Counted from the stretch's first letter, positions 1-13,677 are shown. The stretch is 64,000 nt of DNA from Stictocephala bisonia (GCA_035578905.1 JAQJVL010000289.1:872760-936759); one strand, 5' to 3'. Notes: a model not told the origin generated them from the sequence alone. Program-made: numbers and translations.

Positions 1-66
1 GCGTGGACAAAATCCACTGCGGGAAAAAACCTTTCGTGTGAAACGGGCATTATACATTCTCTTATG

Positions 67-270
67 TCAATTTGTGACAGCATGTTTATACTTCTGATGG
101 CAGTCTTATCTATGATTATTGAATAGCGTCTACTGTCACTTACTGCCACTCATAATTATAATGCCACGTTTGTGACAGTGTGTTTTGACTACTGATGGGC
201 AGTCATATATATTATTACTGAACGCTTTCCAGTGTTAGTTATAATTTATAACCCCACATTTGTGACAGCA
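67..270. repeat. Degenerate tandem repeat, about 90-98 bp unit
   Basis: The word TTTGTGACAG recurs at 71, 169 and 259, each followed by similar text that includes a TGATGGCAGTC-like motif. This gives two to three diverged units. It is non-coding and its family is not recognised. Confidence 0.5.
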
Positions 271-2110
271 ACTTAAGAATACATATATAGTTTTTGTTTC
301 AAAAATGGTTAACAGCTTTTTGTAAAATTATTTTCTGTCAAGAAGATAATAGTGCTAACTGAAAGCAATTTCACAGTTTAGTATTGATACTTCGACTGGA
401 AACTTTTAAAACCAACGTTGAAATCACTTTCAATAACTAAGAAAATTAACTCGCTTATAAAGTTTAAATATAAAGACATGTAGAGGTTACTGAGATGTAA
501 TTACATTCGTAAGTTAAATAATTATCATTGCATGACTCCCTATTAATTTGTTTCATTGAATATTTACTATAAATAACCTAACATTTAGTTACGCAAGTAT
601 TCCATAAACGTTGTGTTTTATGATACATAAATGGATGATTGTCAGAGCTCCCTCGGATATCATAAAATAATAATTTCTTCATCCGAGAACGGTCCTGCGG
701 TTAGCCACTGCCATGCGATTGGTTTTTGTAATCTTTAAAAACTGTAAAACGGGTTTTATGTTTATATGATTGTGTAGCACAGTGTTACATCTAAAATATA
801 AATGATCCTTGAATATATTATGTGCATGTAATCCCCTGTAAGCATAGGGCTAAAAACATAAAAATAAAGTCCTTCGAACTGGATTTTATCTTCTTTTTAT
901 CTCCCCAAAAACATTTAGTCCATTCCCTTTGAGCCTTTTTTTCTTTATCTGTTCCTTTACATCTCCTTCTTATGGGTGATATAAATGAAATAGTCTGATA
1001 TTTTTCTGTATAGATTTCATTGTTTTAAAGTCTCTTATAGCATTGTGTAAGTGTTGCAGGCCTTTCATAGTTCCTGATTTAGGGGAAATGCTGAATTTTA
1101 ACGTAGAAATTATTGTTAATATTTTTTTCAGTATGGTTTCATGCATTCTGGCCTTAAACAAATATATTATGTAGACATGTACGGATTACTTCATGAGACT
1201 ATCTATATGATACTTTTATATCTAGAAAAAAAGACATAAGTATACGTAGACAAACAATTACGTATATATAAGAAACAAGTAAAAAACCAAACTTACAGAA
1301 ATGGCCAAAAATATTAGTCAAAGCTAGGAATGGAAATCCCTAAAAAATCTTGGAAATAAAAAGTATATTTGTTAGGAGAAACATTTAACTGTTCAGGTAA
1401 GAACCTTACAATCAAAGCAATACAGTTAAATGTTATGAAGTAAATAGTTTTAACAAAACCAAATTTTATACAGCTAACTCTAATGAAGACAAAATCTAAT
1501 TTATAATCCTTTACTGAGCAATTGTATGGTTGTTAATAGTTAACATTTAATAGTTGTTATTCAATAATAGTTATATTTTGAACGAAGTGTATTCAAGTTG
1601 GTGTATAGTCAAATATAAGTTTGTATAATCAAATATATTCAACATGTCGTAATTGTTTGAAATAGATAGTATTAAATTATTATGATACCCCTTTCGATGT
1701 TTTCTTACAGACGATTCAAAGAAAAATGGAATATTCTGGTATAATATATTCCAAGCACATGCAGACGTCACTTCCGGAACTGTCAGTGACGCATCTGAGT
1801 TGTTAGTTTAGCGGTAGTCAGCTGGAAAATTCAACAAAAAAAGAACACTTACGATTGAACGAAATACTGTGTTTGACGAATCAGTCAGCTGATCGTAGAC
1901 TTTTTATTGAATAATTATAAAGCAAGAACAAGTATTGTATGTGATATAATCAAGAATGCATTGGTAAAAGGAATTTATTTAATTTTTTTCTCATTACAAT
2001 TCAACAACCTTTTTAAGTATTTAATGGATCTAACGATAGCACTGGAGTCTCGCTCCAATACTATTATTACACGAAGTTTTAAGCTATTTTCTGCTATGTA
2101 ATGGTTTTTT
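271..2110. other. AT-rich non-coding stretch
   Basis: There is no supported gene here. Open frames are short, lack recognisable motifs and are at the length expected by chance in AT-rich DNA. A slightly less AT-rich patch with partial CRE-like words (GACGTCA-type) lies near 1760-1900, but no promoter can be asserted. Confidence 0.5.
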
Positions 2111-2111
2111 A

Positions 2112-2400
2112 GGTAATGCCGGTCCCCATTAACAGCCAGAGCATAGTTAATGGCTAATGGCATGTTAGATGGCTGTCCGAACGGGTTGCTGCAGATGAAC
2201 GTGTACAGTAACGGAGGCTCATTTGATGTACATATATGTCAGTATGTTACAGTCGAGTAATAACAGACATACACTTGGAGATAATTCAAGTGCTGCAATG
2301 TCTGAGGTCTGTGACGTCAGTTAATGGGTGTTTAGGTCCTGACAGACCCATTAATGGCTTAGTTAATACCTAATGGCATGTGATGTGGTTGCCGAGTAGA
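2112..2400. repeat. Two diverged direct repeats of about 65 bp
   Basis: The block near 2114-2180 contains CCATTAACAG, TTAATGGC and TAATGGCATGT. A related block near 2338-2400 contains CCATTAATGGC, TTAATACC and TAATGGCATGT. The TTAATGG words suggest a degenerate internal duplication. The family is unknown. Confidence 0.4.
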
Positions 2401-4502
2401 TAGGGCAATATAGTGTCATTGAATTGAGAATCATAAAGTTATGACGCATGGCTTTAACCAACTATGAGACCAACAAATTCTTAAGTCAATTATTAGACCC
2501 ATTTTTAAACAAACAAGCTCTTCGTGTATTCAATCATTTTATTGAATAAATGTTGTAATAAAATAATACATTTGATACAATTACATTATATAGATTTAAA
2601 ATGTGCCTAAAAAGTTAATTATAATCAATAAACTCTGCAAACTGCTTACTAATTTCTAGAGAATAAGACAAAGAGATCAAACTCGAGAATAATTGGCAAT
2701 TACCCCAACCAAAGAGTTTAGGCAATTCACTCCCCTAAGTTTAAAGGAGCTAAAGTCACGGTATTCTTTATTCATCCTTTTTATATTTATGGGTCATCTT
2801 CTGGATTACACAGTAAATAGTTATTAAGACACAAATTGGACAGATAAAAGTACATTTTGAACAACTAGATAACATAACCCAGCACTATCTCATTTTTTCA
2901 ACTGTCAAATAACAGCAAAGAAATCTAAATGGAATAATTGCCTGTTTTACTATAAGAATCACCTTCCAGTAGTTAGGTTATACATTTTATATTTATCTAA
3001 TGCACAACTTGACGACTTCAATCACAGGTATAAAAGTGAAAATTTAAGATTACAGCAGTTGTAAAAATGAGTTTATATTTTAAATTTTTTACAACTTCTT
3101 ATGGTTGTTGCACGGTTAAAAAGCATTTAGAAAAAAATTTGTTATTTTAACTGTAATTTTTTACCTTTATTCACTTAACTTTTTCGAAATGTATGATTGT
3201 AGCAATTTCTTTTTACCTACAACAGCTGAAAAGGCTAATTGACATAAAGACTCATGGCTTTCCGATGTTTACTATATCAATTGTTTCTTGTTACTGGAAT
3301 TTTGAACATTACATCATAACATTTACTTCGAAAATATCAGACATAATTTTATAATTTGCATGAATGATTAAAAATTTAGTGTATTGATACTTCTTATTGC
3401 ATATTCATTATTAGAAAATATTAAAAACCACCCTAAAGATTATAAAACTTATAATAAAAACCACATACTAGACTCTCTGTTGCTTATCTTTTAATCCTTA
3501 TCTTCCAGTTCATTATTCTAACTTTATAAGTACTGTTTAAGCAACTCTAGAGTTTATTCAACTACCATTGTATGTCTTATCATTCAATGACAATTGCGTT
3601 TTATTTAGTTTCTGCATTTTAGTTTAGACCTCGTAATAATAAATATAAATTGTGTTTAGAATACTCGTATTTGTTTCAGCTTTCCGTTTTTGGTAACAGA
3701 AACTATTAAGCTGGAAGCTGTCAATTTTGAACTTTACTATCAAAGTTCAAACAACACTTTAGCACAGTTCAGCTGGCGTCAAACAAAAAATATTCATCCC
3801 TTTGTCTTAGTTGGTGTTGAACGAAAATTATAAAATTGTTTGTTCATGCATCAATATCTGGATGAGTTACCATTTCATATCAGATAGAGAGTTTTTAACA
3901 TTTTCAATGTTAAATGTGTGTTTGTTCATTTATAAAGTTCTTTTAATGTTCTAAATATAAATATCTATCCATTAATTTAAAATTAAGTCTGGTTTTAGCA
4001 GTCGCAGTTATAGCTAAGAAGCCCCCTCTAAAATCCATTTTATGCACTCATTTGGTAGCTTTTACATAAAAAAAGAAAGAATAATTTTCAAATTGCATGC
4101 GGATTTTAAAAATATATTTAGGGTTATTCAAGGATTAAATATCTTTTCAATTTTCACCTAAAAGCTAAATAATGTTTTAACCATCGTTGTTTTTGTCACC
4201 CAATATAATTTATTATGCAAATGAATTAAAAATAAAAGGAATAGGGTTTTGAGTGGTTACTGTTGAGGAAACAAAATGACAAATTGATGAATCATAACTA
4301 ATACTTGATATTTTGTACATATTTAAAATATTTAATTTAGTCATTTTACAAATTTTAAAATCAGCTCACTAAAATATTAAAACGCAGGTGCTGTAAGAAG
4401 CATCACAAACGGTCCCTCAGCCCAAATCCCATCACTACCAACGTTAAGCCATTAATGTATTTTGAGTGTGAAAGCTTTTGTATCAACATAGGCTAAATGT
4501 AG
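2401..4502. other. AT-rich non-coding stretch
   Basis: I see no gene, RNA gene or ordered repeat here. Open frames are very short. Confidence 0.5.
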
Positions 4503-4553
4503 TAAAGCCTTATTAGAGTCCTGTTTGATAAACAAGACTCTAATAAGGCTTTA
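4503..4553. repeat. Perfect 18-bp-arm hairpin
   Basis: The arms at 4503-4520 and 4536-4553 are exact reverse complements (AAGCCTTATTAGAGTC core). The 15-nt loop contains a further TGTTT/AAACA pairing, so nearly the whole 51 bp can fold into one stem. It could be a small foldback remnant; no element boundaries or target duplication are visible. Confidence 0.75.
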
Positions 4554-5129
4554 TTTTAAGCCAATAATTAGAGTTATCCATCACAACTCTAACCACAACC
4601 AAACGAGTTGTCAATCACAAGTATAATTAGTGCTTTATAAGTTTTTTTAACATTTTATAATATGTTGATAAGCATTTTGCAAGAGTACAACAATGCGTTA
4701 TTTTTCACATCAAACTAAATTTTTTAAATACATCCGAAAATTACCATCAGTGAAACACCCCTCAAGCTGGGTTACAAAGAATTAAACTCATTCATGGACC
4801 AGGAGAACATGTCTGGCTTTACAGCCCTCGGACCGTAGCTTTACTATTTGGACCTTGTTCGACCGTAACAATACCTACACAATCTTAATAAATAGTTTAG
4901 CAACATTTAATGTTTTCTTTTTAAAATAGATACCATTCATTTAAACCATTAAAAAATTACTAAACATTATTTGTCGCTTAAATATTGATGCATACAGATC
5001 ATATGTTGGTCTAGTTAAGTAATGTCTAATAAATTACATAATTATTTTACGAAAGTATTATTATCATGTTGTTTGCAAATAAATAAATCTTTTTTTTTCA
5101 TTGCTAAAGCCTTCTGAGCTGATATATAT
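4554..5129. other. AT-rich non-coding stretch
   Basis: Nothing recognisable is seen between the hairpin and the long inverted repeat. Confidence 0.5.
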
Positions 5130-5491
5130 AACAAATAATAAGGTTAACGTACCTTTTGTCGTCTTCAGCTACAAAATCTTCTTAATTGGATTACCGGTTT
5201 CAGAGTAAAAACTCCATGTTCACATCCATTGTACGTTGTCAAAAGTCACATCAAAACATTATATAAAAATTAAGGATTTTTAATTTTTATATAATGTTAT
5301 ATATATTATACATTATATATATTATACAAAACATTATACAAAAATCTTTAATTTTTGTATAATGTTTTGATGTGACTTTTGACAACGTACAATGGATGTG
5401 AACATGGAGTTTTTACTCTGAAACCGGTAATCCAATTAAGAAGATTTTGTAGCTGAAGACGACAAAAGGTACATTAACCTTATTATTTGTT
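5130..5491. repeat. Long inverted repeat (foldback), 149-bp arms
   Basis: The left arm 5130-5278 and right arm 5343-5491 are near-identical reverse complements, with only occasional mismatches (for example GTTAACGTACC against GGTACATTAACC). They enclose a ~64-bp loop of AT-rich text. There is no ORF. The right arm reads AGCTGAAGACGACAAAAGG on the plus strand, which resembles the CTGANGA box of Penelope-like element ends but lacks the following GAAA box. It could be a foldback/MITE-like element or an inverted pair of element ends. No target duplication is obvious. Confidence 0.85.
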
Positions 5492-5639
5492 AAATCTATT
5501 TTAATTATTTGATGATGTCAAGCATTTTTGGTGACGTGCCTAAAGGAAAACTTTATTATTTTTGTATTTTACTGTAAGTTAATAACTCATTGTAAGACCT
5601 GTCACCAAGTTTATTCGTGAGCAGTTTATAAGGAATAAT

Positions 5640-6360
5640 TTTAAAAACTATGAAATCCAACCCAACTAAACCTACCCTAACCCGATCCTATCTAAACTAA
5701 TCTATTTTAACCTTACCCAACCTATTGAAACCTAACTCTTATTAACCTAACATAACCTAACCCAACTAAACCTACTCTAACCTGATCCAACCTGAGCTAA
5801 TCTATTCGAACCTGAATCAACCTATTGTAACCTAACTCAATTTAACCTAACCTTACCTAACATAACATAACCTAACCCAACTAAACCTACCCTAACCTAA
5901 TCAAACCTAAGCTAATCTATTCGAACCTGACCCAACCTATTGTAACCTAACTCAATTTAACATAACATAACCCAACGTTGAATAACCCAAACCAATCTAA
6001 CATACCCAACGTTACCTAACCCGATCAACCCTAAGCTAATCTGTTCGAACCTGACCCAACCTATTGTAACCTAACACAATTTAACCTAACCCAACTCAAC
6101 ATTACCTAACCCAACCCAATCTAACCTACCCAACGTTACCTAACCCTACCTACCTTAACCCGATCGAACCTAAGCTAATCTATTCGAACCTGATCCAACC
6201 TATTGTAACCTAACTCAATTTAACGTAATCCAACCATTTCTAACCTAACCCAACCCCCAATCTAACGTAACCCAACGTTACCTAACCTAACCCAATCCAA
6301 ACTAACTCAACCTAACCTATTCTTACCTAACCTAGCCCATTTAAACCTAACGTAAACTAA
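5640..6360. repeat. Degenerate CCTAA (TTAGG-like) block
   Basis: The block has dense runs of CCTAACC, CCTAAC, CCCAAC and CCTACCC pentamer-like words over ~720 bp, organised in longer ~110-130 bp sub-blocks that repeat phrases such as CTAATCTATTCGAACCTG. TTAGG is the canonical insect telomere unit, so this may be an old interstitial telomeric-type array. Divergence is high, and a simple CCTAAC-rich satellite is an equally fair reading. Confidence 0.7.
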
Positions 6361-9300
6361 GGATATATAACGTATAATATAAGGAAAACCCCAAGCATAG
6401 AAGTAATAAGCAAGTAGGCTGATACATTATATTATTTTTTATAATAACGTTTCGATATACTGAAACACATAAGTTAAACTTAATAACAACACATTTAAAA
6501 GAGGCTATTTGTCTATTTAAGATCCCGGGAAATCTGAGGGATTCAATAACTTAAATTGTGACCCACCATCCAATGGTGGGAACTATGAACGATCAGCATC
6601 GCCTCACTCCTCCCTCGGGCACAAGTCGACTGCGTGTCGGCGAGGGAGAAGAGCAGGACGCCGATGAAGTAACAAGGCCCAGTTCAAAGTTTAAATCATT
6701 GTTGTGGCCTTGACCAATCGCTCGCGTAAGTTGGTTGCAATTAACGTATTACAAATATTGGTATAAACGGTATGTTTATCTGTTAATTTTAATTTAGCAA
6801 AATAAATGTTCAAAAAACTCCAATTCTATGTATCCACATACATTGTTCAACACTCCTCACAGTGATTTAGTTAATACTAACACCAACATGATATTGCTCT
6901 TTCATAAAGCATATTTAATATATAAAATTATAAATTAATTTCTAAAATCCAACCAGGGAACATATGTTTCTATTGGGGATCGAGGCAAACTCTAAAATAT
7001 ATGTACTCATATCAATGTGAATATTATTTAAGAATTAAAAAACATGTTTTAATCGTATAATGATTAAACTATTTACATACATGATCTGTCGTTGTCGTAT
7101 ATTGAACTAAACCTCGAAGAGAGAGACAATTTATTTATTAAATAAACACGACGATGAGAGAATTATGTTCAGGTAAAACGGACTTCCGTCACAGGGGCTT
7201 AAAAGTATTTTGTTTTGTGATAAATATCTTATGCTCTCAGGCATTTTAATAATTAAGTAATGTTTGAAACATCGCTCAGCTCTTTAGCGATAAATTTGAC
7301 TGGGTATCTTCCCTGCATTATAATTTACTATATAATATAACGCATTATTTATGATGGAAACACTTAAAATTCCCAAATTATTTTATAAGTTACTAGGACA
7401 CAGCTATCACTTCACTATGGGGTGGTTCCCTACGCTGGCTTATCCTTCCCTCGGTGGGCCCCTTCAAATATTCATATCAATATAAAAGCTAAGCGTGCTG
7501 CATTTTTCATAGATTATTACATTTTATCATCTAGAAAACCGAATATGTCTACTCTAGTGCAATAATGTCAGAGTTAGTAGAAATTGCCTTCAAAATTTCA
7601 CAATGAAAACCAGATCAGCATAGCTTTTTTTGTGTATGGTTTTTGTATCAGCTGTTTCAAATAAATTACTAAAATTAATTATTGGTAATGTTTCTTTTGT
7701 GGGAAAACAGGACATCTTAAAATCTTTTCAGGACATCTTTTCTACATCTTAAAATTGGAGTTTAAAAAATTCTTTTAGGATTCAAACAAGCTTTTGCCTG
7801 TTTGTGGAAATTTTCTTATTTTAAGCAGGTCTAAGGTTAGGCCTATGTGCCGATATAAAGGTTATTTGTGAGTTCTATTTATTGTGATATTTCGTGTAAT
7901 TCTATTTATTATACTATTTTGTCCTGTTAAAATTGATTTTTAGATGTAATTAAATTTTGTATTTTAATTGTTTTATAGTAAATTCAGGTTAATTTCCCTT
8001 TTTATAACTATACCACAAAAGCTATCTTCTCTAAAAATGTCTTCGAAATATGTTCAGTGGTTCCGTAGATCTCATGATTGAGTACGTAGTTTTTAATTAT
8101 ATATATTAGGATAGTTAGATTATAACTATCAAAATAAGATTGCTTATTTTATTGTAAAAATTTAGAAATCACGTAATTTTAAGGTACACCAACCCTTCCT
8201 CTATATTATGTTTTAATTCTCTGCCATTTTCAAAGAAAAATATTTCTTTTTATATTAGTTCTTTAGCGTTTTGGAAGTAATCCAAATCCTTAAATCCAAT
8301 ATGTTTTACTGACGTGAAGGATCCTATTTTGATATTTATGAGTATATAATAATGATAATTGTCTTTTTACAAGAATCAAATAAATTAATATATACGATTT
8401 AACAACATTAAAAATGTTTCTGTTTTAGCCTATGTTAAGGCTACAGTGTAGGATAAAGTAGTGTGTGACACCTCAGAAGTCGTGAGTGTCGATATGTAGT
8501 ACTTGTTTTTAGCAAGGCGTTGAATATATATTAAACATTTACCAATCATGAACAATCCATCACAAAAAGTAAATTTCAGTTAAAACAATATTTTGTTAAT
8601 AAAACAATCTGTAGTTAATTATTCTAGTAGAGATAAAGCAGCCTTAACAATGAATGTTAATCAAGAACTATCAGCTGAGAAGACGTTTACAGAAACACGT
8701 ATCGCCCCTGTAATTCCCTATGAATACTAATTACACGGCACAGAACATACAAAGTGATGGCAACCCTATTAGCTCACCCCATTGCTTATGCAAACTTGCG
8801 TCTTCACTACTATTGTGTGCTTTGTACGTGCAAACAAACAAACTACACGCCTCACTACACTAGTTCGGTTGTTTGTCTGTTCTAGTGTTCGTATTGGAGA
8901 CATGTTATTCTGTATTTATTAAACTTAAAAATATTAAATGTAAAAATTAATTATACAGTTGCTAATTTAAAACTTAACATAAAATAATTCATCATAGATA
9001 CAAAGAGTTGCAAATATTTACTGTTCTGAAACTTTCTTGAGTACATTTCCTTTCAGTTTTATATTTTTTCTAAGCGTTCTTATCTTGCCCAGGTATTACA
9101 ATATAAAAATAACAAAATTTGTTTCGATTAGTATGTTCACTACACATTTTTACTAACACCAAATATCACTATATTCTAGTTTAACAAAACTATGGTATAA
9201 TAAGCTGAGAACACCTTAATGCGATATAGATAATTACATTATTCTCAGTCAGAGAGAGGAATGTCTACTAGATTAGTAAACAAAGACATTTATTATTCGC

Positions 9301-9984
9301 ATACCAATACATTTATGTCCCAAATAAAATAATATACTGAACCTGTAATTACGTATGAACCGTTTCCCATAATACCCTTAAACTGTTAGTAAGTATAAAA
9401 GTTAAAATTTTGTGAAATTCATTTTAGTTTTAAAATAATGATCAAGAGTGAGACAAACTGTACGCTATATAACATTTCTTAAAAAAAAATAATAAATTAT
9501 TTGGTGTTAATTAGTGTTTCTTTTAACAACAGGTTTGAACGTTTGATGAGGTTATTATAAGAAACTCTATCTTCATGAGAAACGGCTAGACTATAAGAAC
9601 GCTTAAATAACTACTTTATATAAAACCCCAGTCGTAATTTACCAATATATAAAATCAATAATTTCAAATTTCTACAATCAAATTGTCTTCACAGTTTCCC
9701 ATTCATCCATAAATATTATTAATTAAACTTGCAGAAAGCACAAATGGCAAAATATGTTTCTGACTGAACTATTAATAGTGTATAACAAATAGTGGCTCTC
9801 TAGTAATTAAAAAAAGTGTGTTCTAAATAACAATTATAGTAAGTATTTTGTTTGTGCATAGTTTAAATCCTTGTACCTTCTTATTTGTTACTTGATTTAT
9901 TGTAATTTAGGCGTTGATTTTCCTCCTCATAAGAACAACTAAAACAATTGTTTAACAGAAGATTTGTGGGATAAAATCAAAAAT

Positions 9985-9985
<1 letters not shown>
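6361..9985. other. Non-coding stretch with a GC-richer patch at 6520-6720
   Basis: No gene is supported. A conspicuously GC-richer patch (about 6520-6720) contains CCTCCCTCG and CGAGGGAG as an inverted pair and a CCACCATCCAATGGTGGG hairpin. It has no convincing ORF and its origin is unknown. A second less AT-rich patch near 8690-8890 is also unrecognised. Confidence 0.45.

Positions 9986-9989
<4 letters not shown>

Positions 9990-10031
<42 letters not shown>
9990..10031. repeat. (TA)n microsatellite
   Basis: An uninterrupted TA dinucleotide run of about 40 bp is seen directly. Confidence 0.9.
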
Positions 10032-10035
<4 letters not shown>

Positions 10036-10379
10036 ATTATCATTATTACATATTGATTTTATACAAGTTTTCAAGTGAAAAATAGTTCAAGAAGTTAAAG
10101 TAGATTAAAATAAATCGAAATGATTGATAGAAATGTATTTATATTACTTCTACTTAAAGCCTCTCAAATTATTTCAGGTAACCGAATTAAATTATTTAGA
10201 AAACATGTTTATACTATTATTTAATATGCCATTTAAGTTGCAATTGACTTATTATCGACTGTATTATCACATAATTATTTTCGTAATATTAGTTATTCAA
10301 CTTACTTTTCTAATAATGTTAAAGTTAAGAATATGCAGCAGTAAAAAATAGGAAATCCATAAACATATGAATAATTTTT

Positions 10380-10533
10380 TTTCTTCTTCACTCATCAGTT
10401 GTCTTGGGCCTACAGGACTGTGCGTCAACTTTATTCTACGAGTGAAGTACCGATTGTTGGCTCAATGGGGATTCGAACCTTGGAACAAACCCTCCGGAGA
10501 CCGAATCCTTAACCACTGAGCCACCACGCCGGC
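10380..10533 (-). repeat. tRNA-derived SINE copy, minus strand
   Basis: On the minus strand, 10533 to 10457 reads like a tRNA-type pol III promoter. An A-box-like TGGCTCAGTGG is followed about 45 nt later by a B-box GGTTCGAATCC. The non-tRNA body beyond it (towards 10380) matches the body of the copy at 29770-29917, so this is a dispersed family, not a single tRNA gene. No acceptor-stem closure was confirmed. Confidence 0.65.
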
Positions 10534-10846
10534 AATTAATTGGCACAACATTGTTACTCCATTCGTTGTTTTGCTTCGTAAATAACGAAATCGGCAGAAC
10601 TTCCTTACATCCATCAAAATAAAAAATGTACATAAGCTGTAGAAAAAGTATATATTTTAATAACAATAGTGTATGCTATATTTACTTAACTCAGTAAAAT
10701 AAAATAAAACGGTAAAAAAATAACTTAAAATACATAAACAGTTTAAAATATTTCTGCCGTTTAACAGGAAATTGTGTTGGGAAAACACATAAGGAAGAAG
10801 GTTGAATACACAAAGAACGGAAAGAATATCTTTTCTTTGTTTCAGA

Positions 10847-11488
10847 GTTATTTAACGCGTCTATAGTCCTTGTACCTGATGCCTACGTTATCGAGTTAAC
10901 ATGAGACACAGTTATTTAACGCGTCTATAATCCTTGTACCTGATGCCTACGTTATCGAGTTAACATGAGACACAGTTATTTAACGCGTCTATAATCCTTG
11001 TACCTGATGCCTACGTTATCGAGTTAACATGAGACACAGTTATTTAACGCGTCTATAATCCTTGTACCAGATGCCTATGTTATCGAGTTAACATGAGACA
11101 CAGTTATTTAACGCGTCTATAATCCTTGTACCTGATGCCTATGTTATCGAGTTAACATGAGACACAGTTATTTAACGCGTCTATAGTCCTTGTACCTGAT
11201 GCCTACGTTATCGAGTTAACATGAGACACAGTTATTTAACGCGTCTATAATCCTTGTACCTGATGCCTACGTTATCGAGTTAACATGAGACACAGTTATT
11301 TAACGCGTCTATAATCCTTGTACCTAATGCCTACGTTATCGAGTTAACATGAGACACATTTATTTAACGCGTCTATAATCCTTGTAACTGACGCCTACGT
11401 TATCGAGTTAACATGAGACACAGTTATTTAAGGCGTCTATAGTCCTTGTACCTGATGCCTGTGTTATCGAGTTAACATGAGATACAGT
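10847..11488. repeat. 64-bp satellite, about 10 copies
   Basis: The unit begins GTTATTTAACGCGTCTATA and ends with GAGACACA. Starts at 10851, 10915 and 10979 fix the period at 64 bp. Copies differ by single bases (AGTCC/AATCC, TACG/TATG) and the last is the most diverged. It is non-coding. Confidence 0.95.
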
Positions 11489-11907
11489 CATTTCTACTGT
11501 TTCTTATGCCAATAAGAGTGTATTAATGAAGATTTTACTTATTTATTATAAATAATCCCAAACGTTTAAATACCAATTAGTTATTGGTTATTTTTTGTTA
11601 AAAACTGATTGATATACCACTATGTTATAATTACAAAAAATACAAGCTACTTGATATTCTTTATGATGTTTTGTACGGACTAAGATTAGAAAGTATATTG
11701 CCAGAGATTGCCAATCGGATATCATGCATTATTCAGTTTTTTGTATATAACTTAAGAATTATTATTCTACTTCCATTTTTGACGAATAATTCATAATCTG
11801 GTTTCATATATCTAAAATATTAATACCTGTTATATTACTGTTTTACTGAGTAACTACACACAAGCAGTCAGTAGTATAATGCAGTACAAGGACAAGCATG
11901 CATTTTA
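11489..11907. other. AT-rich non-coding stretch
   Basis: No gene or ordered repeat is seen. Confidence 0.5.
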
Positions 11908-12150
11908 GAATTACTTTTGATCACGTAATACCTTCATTGTTGTTTCGTTGTGTTTAGCTGGATGGCCTCTAGCTAGCAGTTTACAGTTTATCACAATACA
12001 AGAACTAGAGTGAGTTAGAGAATTACTTTAGGTCACGTAAAACCTTCATTGTTGTTGTGTTGCGTTTAGCTGGACGGCTATCAGTTAAATACCACAATCT
12101 AAGGACTAGGGGCAGTTGGAGAATAACTGTAGGTCATTAATACCATCGTC
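11908..12150. repeat. Diverged tandem duplication, about 100-112 bp unit
   Basis: AATTACTTT-TCACGTAA-ACCTTCATTGTTG-GTTTAGCTGGA recurs at 11909 and 12021. A third partial copy begins near 12122 (AATAACTGTAGGTCA). Spacings are 112 and ~101 bp. The family is unknown. Confidence 0.65.
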
Positions 12151-13665
12151 ACTGGTTTGAGTAATGATTTTAGTTTTGATAGAGCAATAATTACTGATAC
12201 ATAACAGGTTTGGTTCTATTATAATTTATGATAGTAACAAAATTACTTCAGTAATGGAGTATTAAGTAAATTTAACCTAAGTGATTACTGGTAAAGATGG
12301 TGTTTTATGACTTTGTCAAAGGTTTCATTTTATTTATATTTAATTTCGTTCTACTACAAAGGTTAAAACTTTTATCAATATATTATCATAAATCAAACAC
12401 ATGTACTTCATAGTTTTAGTGTATTTTGTGTTGCCTTTTAATCTGAAATTAAAATAAAACTTTAAATAATATAACCTAAACAGTATGTTGTACTATAAGT
12501 AGTCCTAAGTGACAAGTTGGATCGAATTTCTAGTAGTTATGACAAAATTTCTTTATACGAAGTTGTTCATTTACAAGTTTTGTAATTTTTTTTAGTATTA
12601 ATTTTTTATGTATAATAGTATGGGCTGAGACCTATAGCAGTAAGTTTGCTAAATTTTTAAAATAACAGTTTTATCAGACGAATTAGATGACAGATCATCC
12701 ATCACACAGTGTATGCCGCTTGCCCTTCAATTAGCTTTCATACCTTTAAGGTAAGAACACAATTGACAGTCGTTTGTTATGTGTTCCATTCATTATTCAG
12801 AAACTGATTGTAGAGATATGGGCGAATATAGGAGTAAATGAGTGTGGTTAATATTAGGGCCTTATATTAATAGCCCAATAGCCAGAGAAACTTTACGTGG
12901 AATCCAAACCACGTAGAATCGGTCCGATTTTCTGCTAAATGATAAGCCATGTACTCGGTTATCTTCCCTACTCAACATCTCGACCCTGACTCCACCAAAC
13001 ACGGATTCTCCAGACCTCTCAAGTAGTATCCACGTCGATGGAAACCGTTGAGCGGACGAAGTTTTAGTATTAAGAGTACAGAACCTATCGCCTTTAAACT
13101 GCACAACACTTAGTTCCCAAGGTTACATCACTACACCATTAGCAAAGATTACACCATAATGACATAAATAGTCGAACATTTTGCCTCAACTCATATATCT
13201 TGAGTTGCATCCTTAATATTCTAAACTACAATAAACTTCCTTTGTGTCAATCATCCCTTAGTTTTCCAATCTGCAATTCTATCAAAGACGCATACATAAT
13301 TTAAAATAACGTCCACTGAACCACTTTCATATAAAGAAAGGTTTTTAGTGATTTGTAATTAGATGGACAAGGGACAGTGTATTCATTAATTATCAAGGAT
13401 CTGAACTAATACTATACTACTAGTAGCCTTTGTACCTAACCTTAATTCAAAACAGATATGTTTGTAGTTTCCAGATTGGTATTGCTTACAATGCATCTAC
13501 ATTGTTAGAGGTAACAATGCAATAATTCATAATATTGTAAATTCATATAAATTATTATCCTTACACGTTTCAAATTCAAAATGTTTTTTATTTGTTGCCG
13601 ACAGTAAATATTGCTTAACAAACGTAAAATGAAGATATCACTATAAAATATTAAAGTTATACAAG
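12151..13665. other. Non-coding stretch; one unrecognised 80-codon open frame
   Basis: An open frame of 80 codons runs on the minus strand from 13104 to 12862. I recognise no motif in it, and the locally higher GC may explain its length. The words GATATGGGCGAATAT and AATGAGTGTG near 12818-12855 recur together at 62022-62056, which suggests a dispersed repeat edge. Otherwise nothing is seen. Confidence 0.35.
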
Positions 13666-13677
13666 TAGGGTGAGTGT

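Noticed and set aside
10457..10533. Functional tRNA gene
   Set aside because: A- and B-box words are present, but a second diverged copy with a shared non-tRNA body at 29770-29917 shows it is a SINE. No acceptor stem pairing was found.
10847..11488. CRISPR-like or regulatory repeat array
   Set aside because: It is a head-to-tail 64-bp satellite with no spacers.
12862..13104. 80-codon minus-strand frame as a gene or TE protein
   Set aside because: No motif is recognised. It was kept only as a note in the non-coding stretch.
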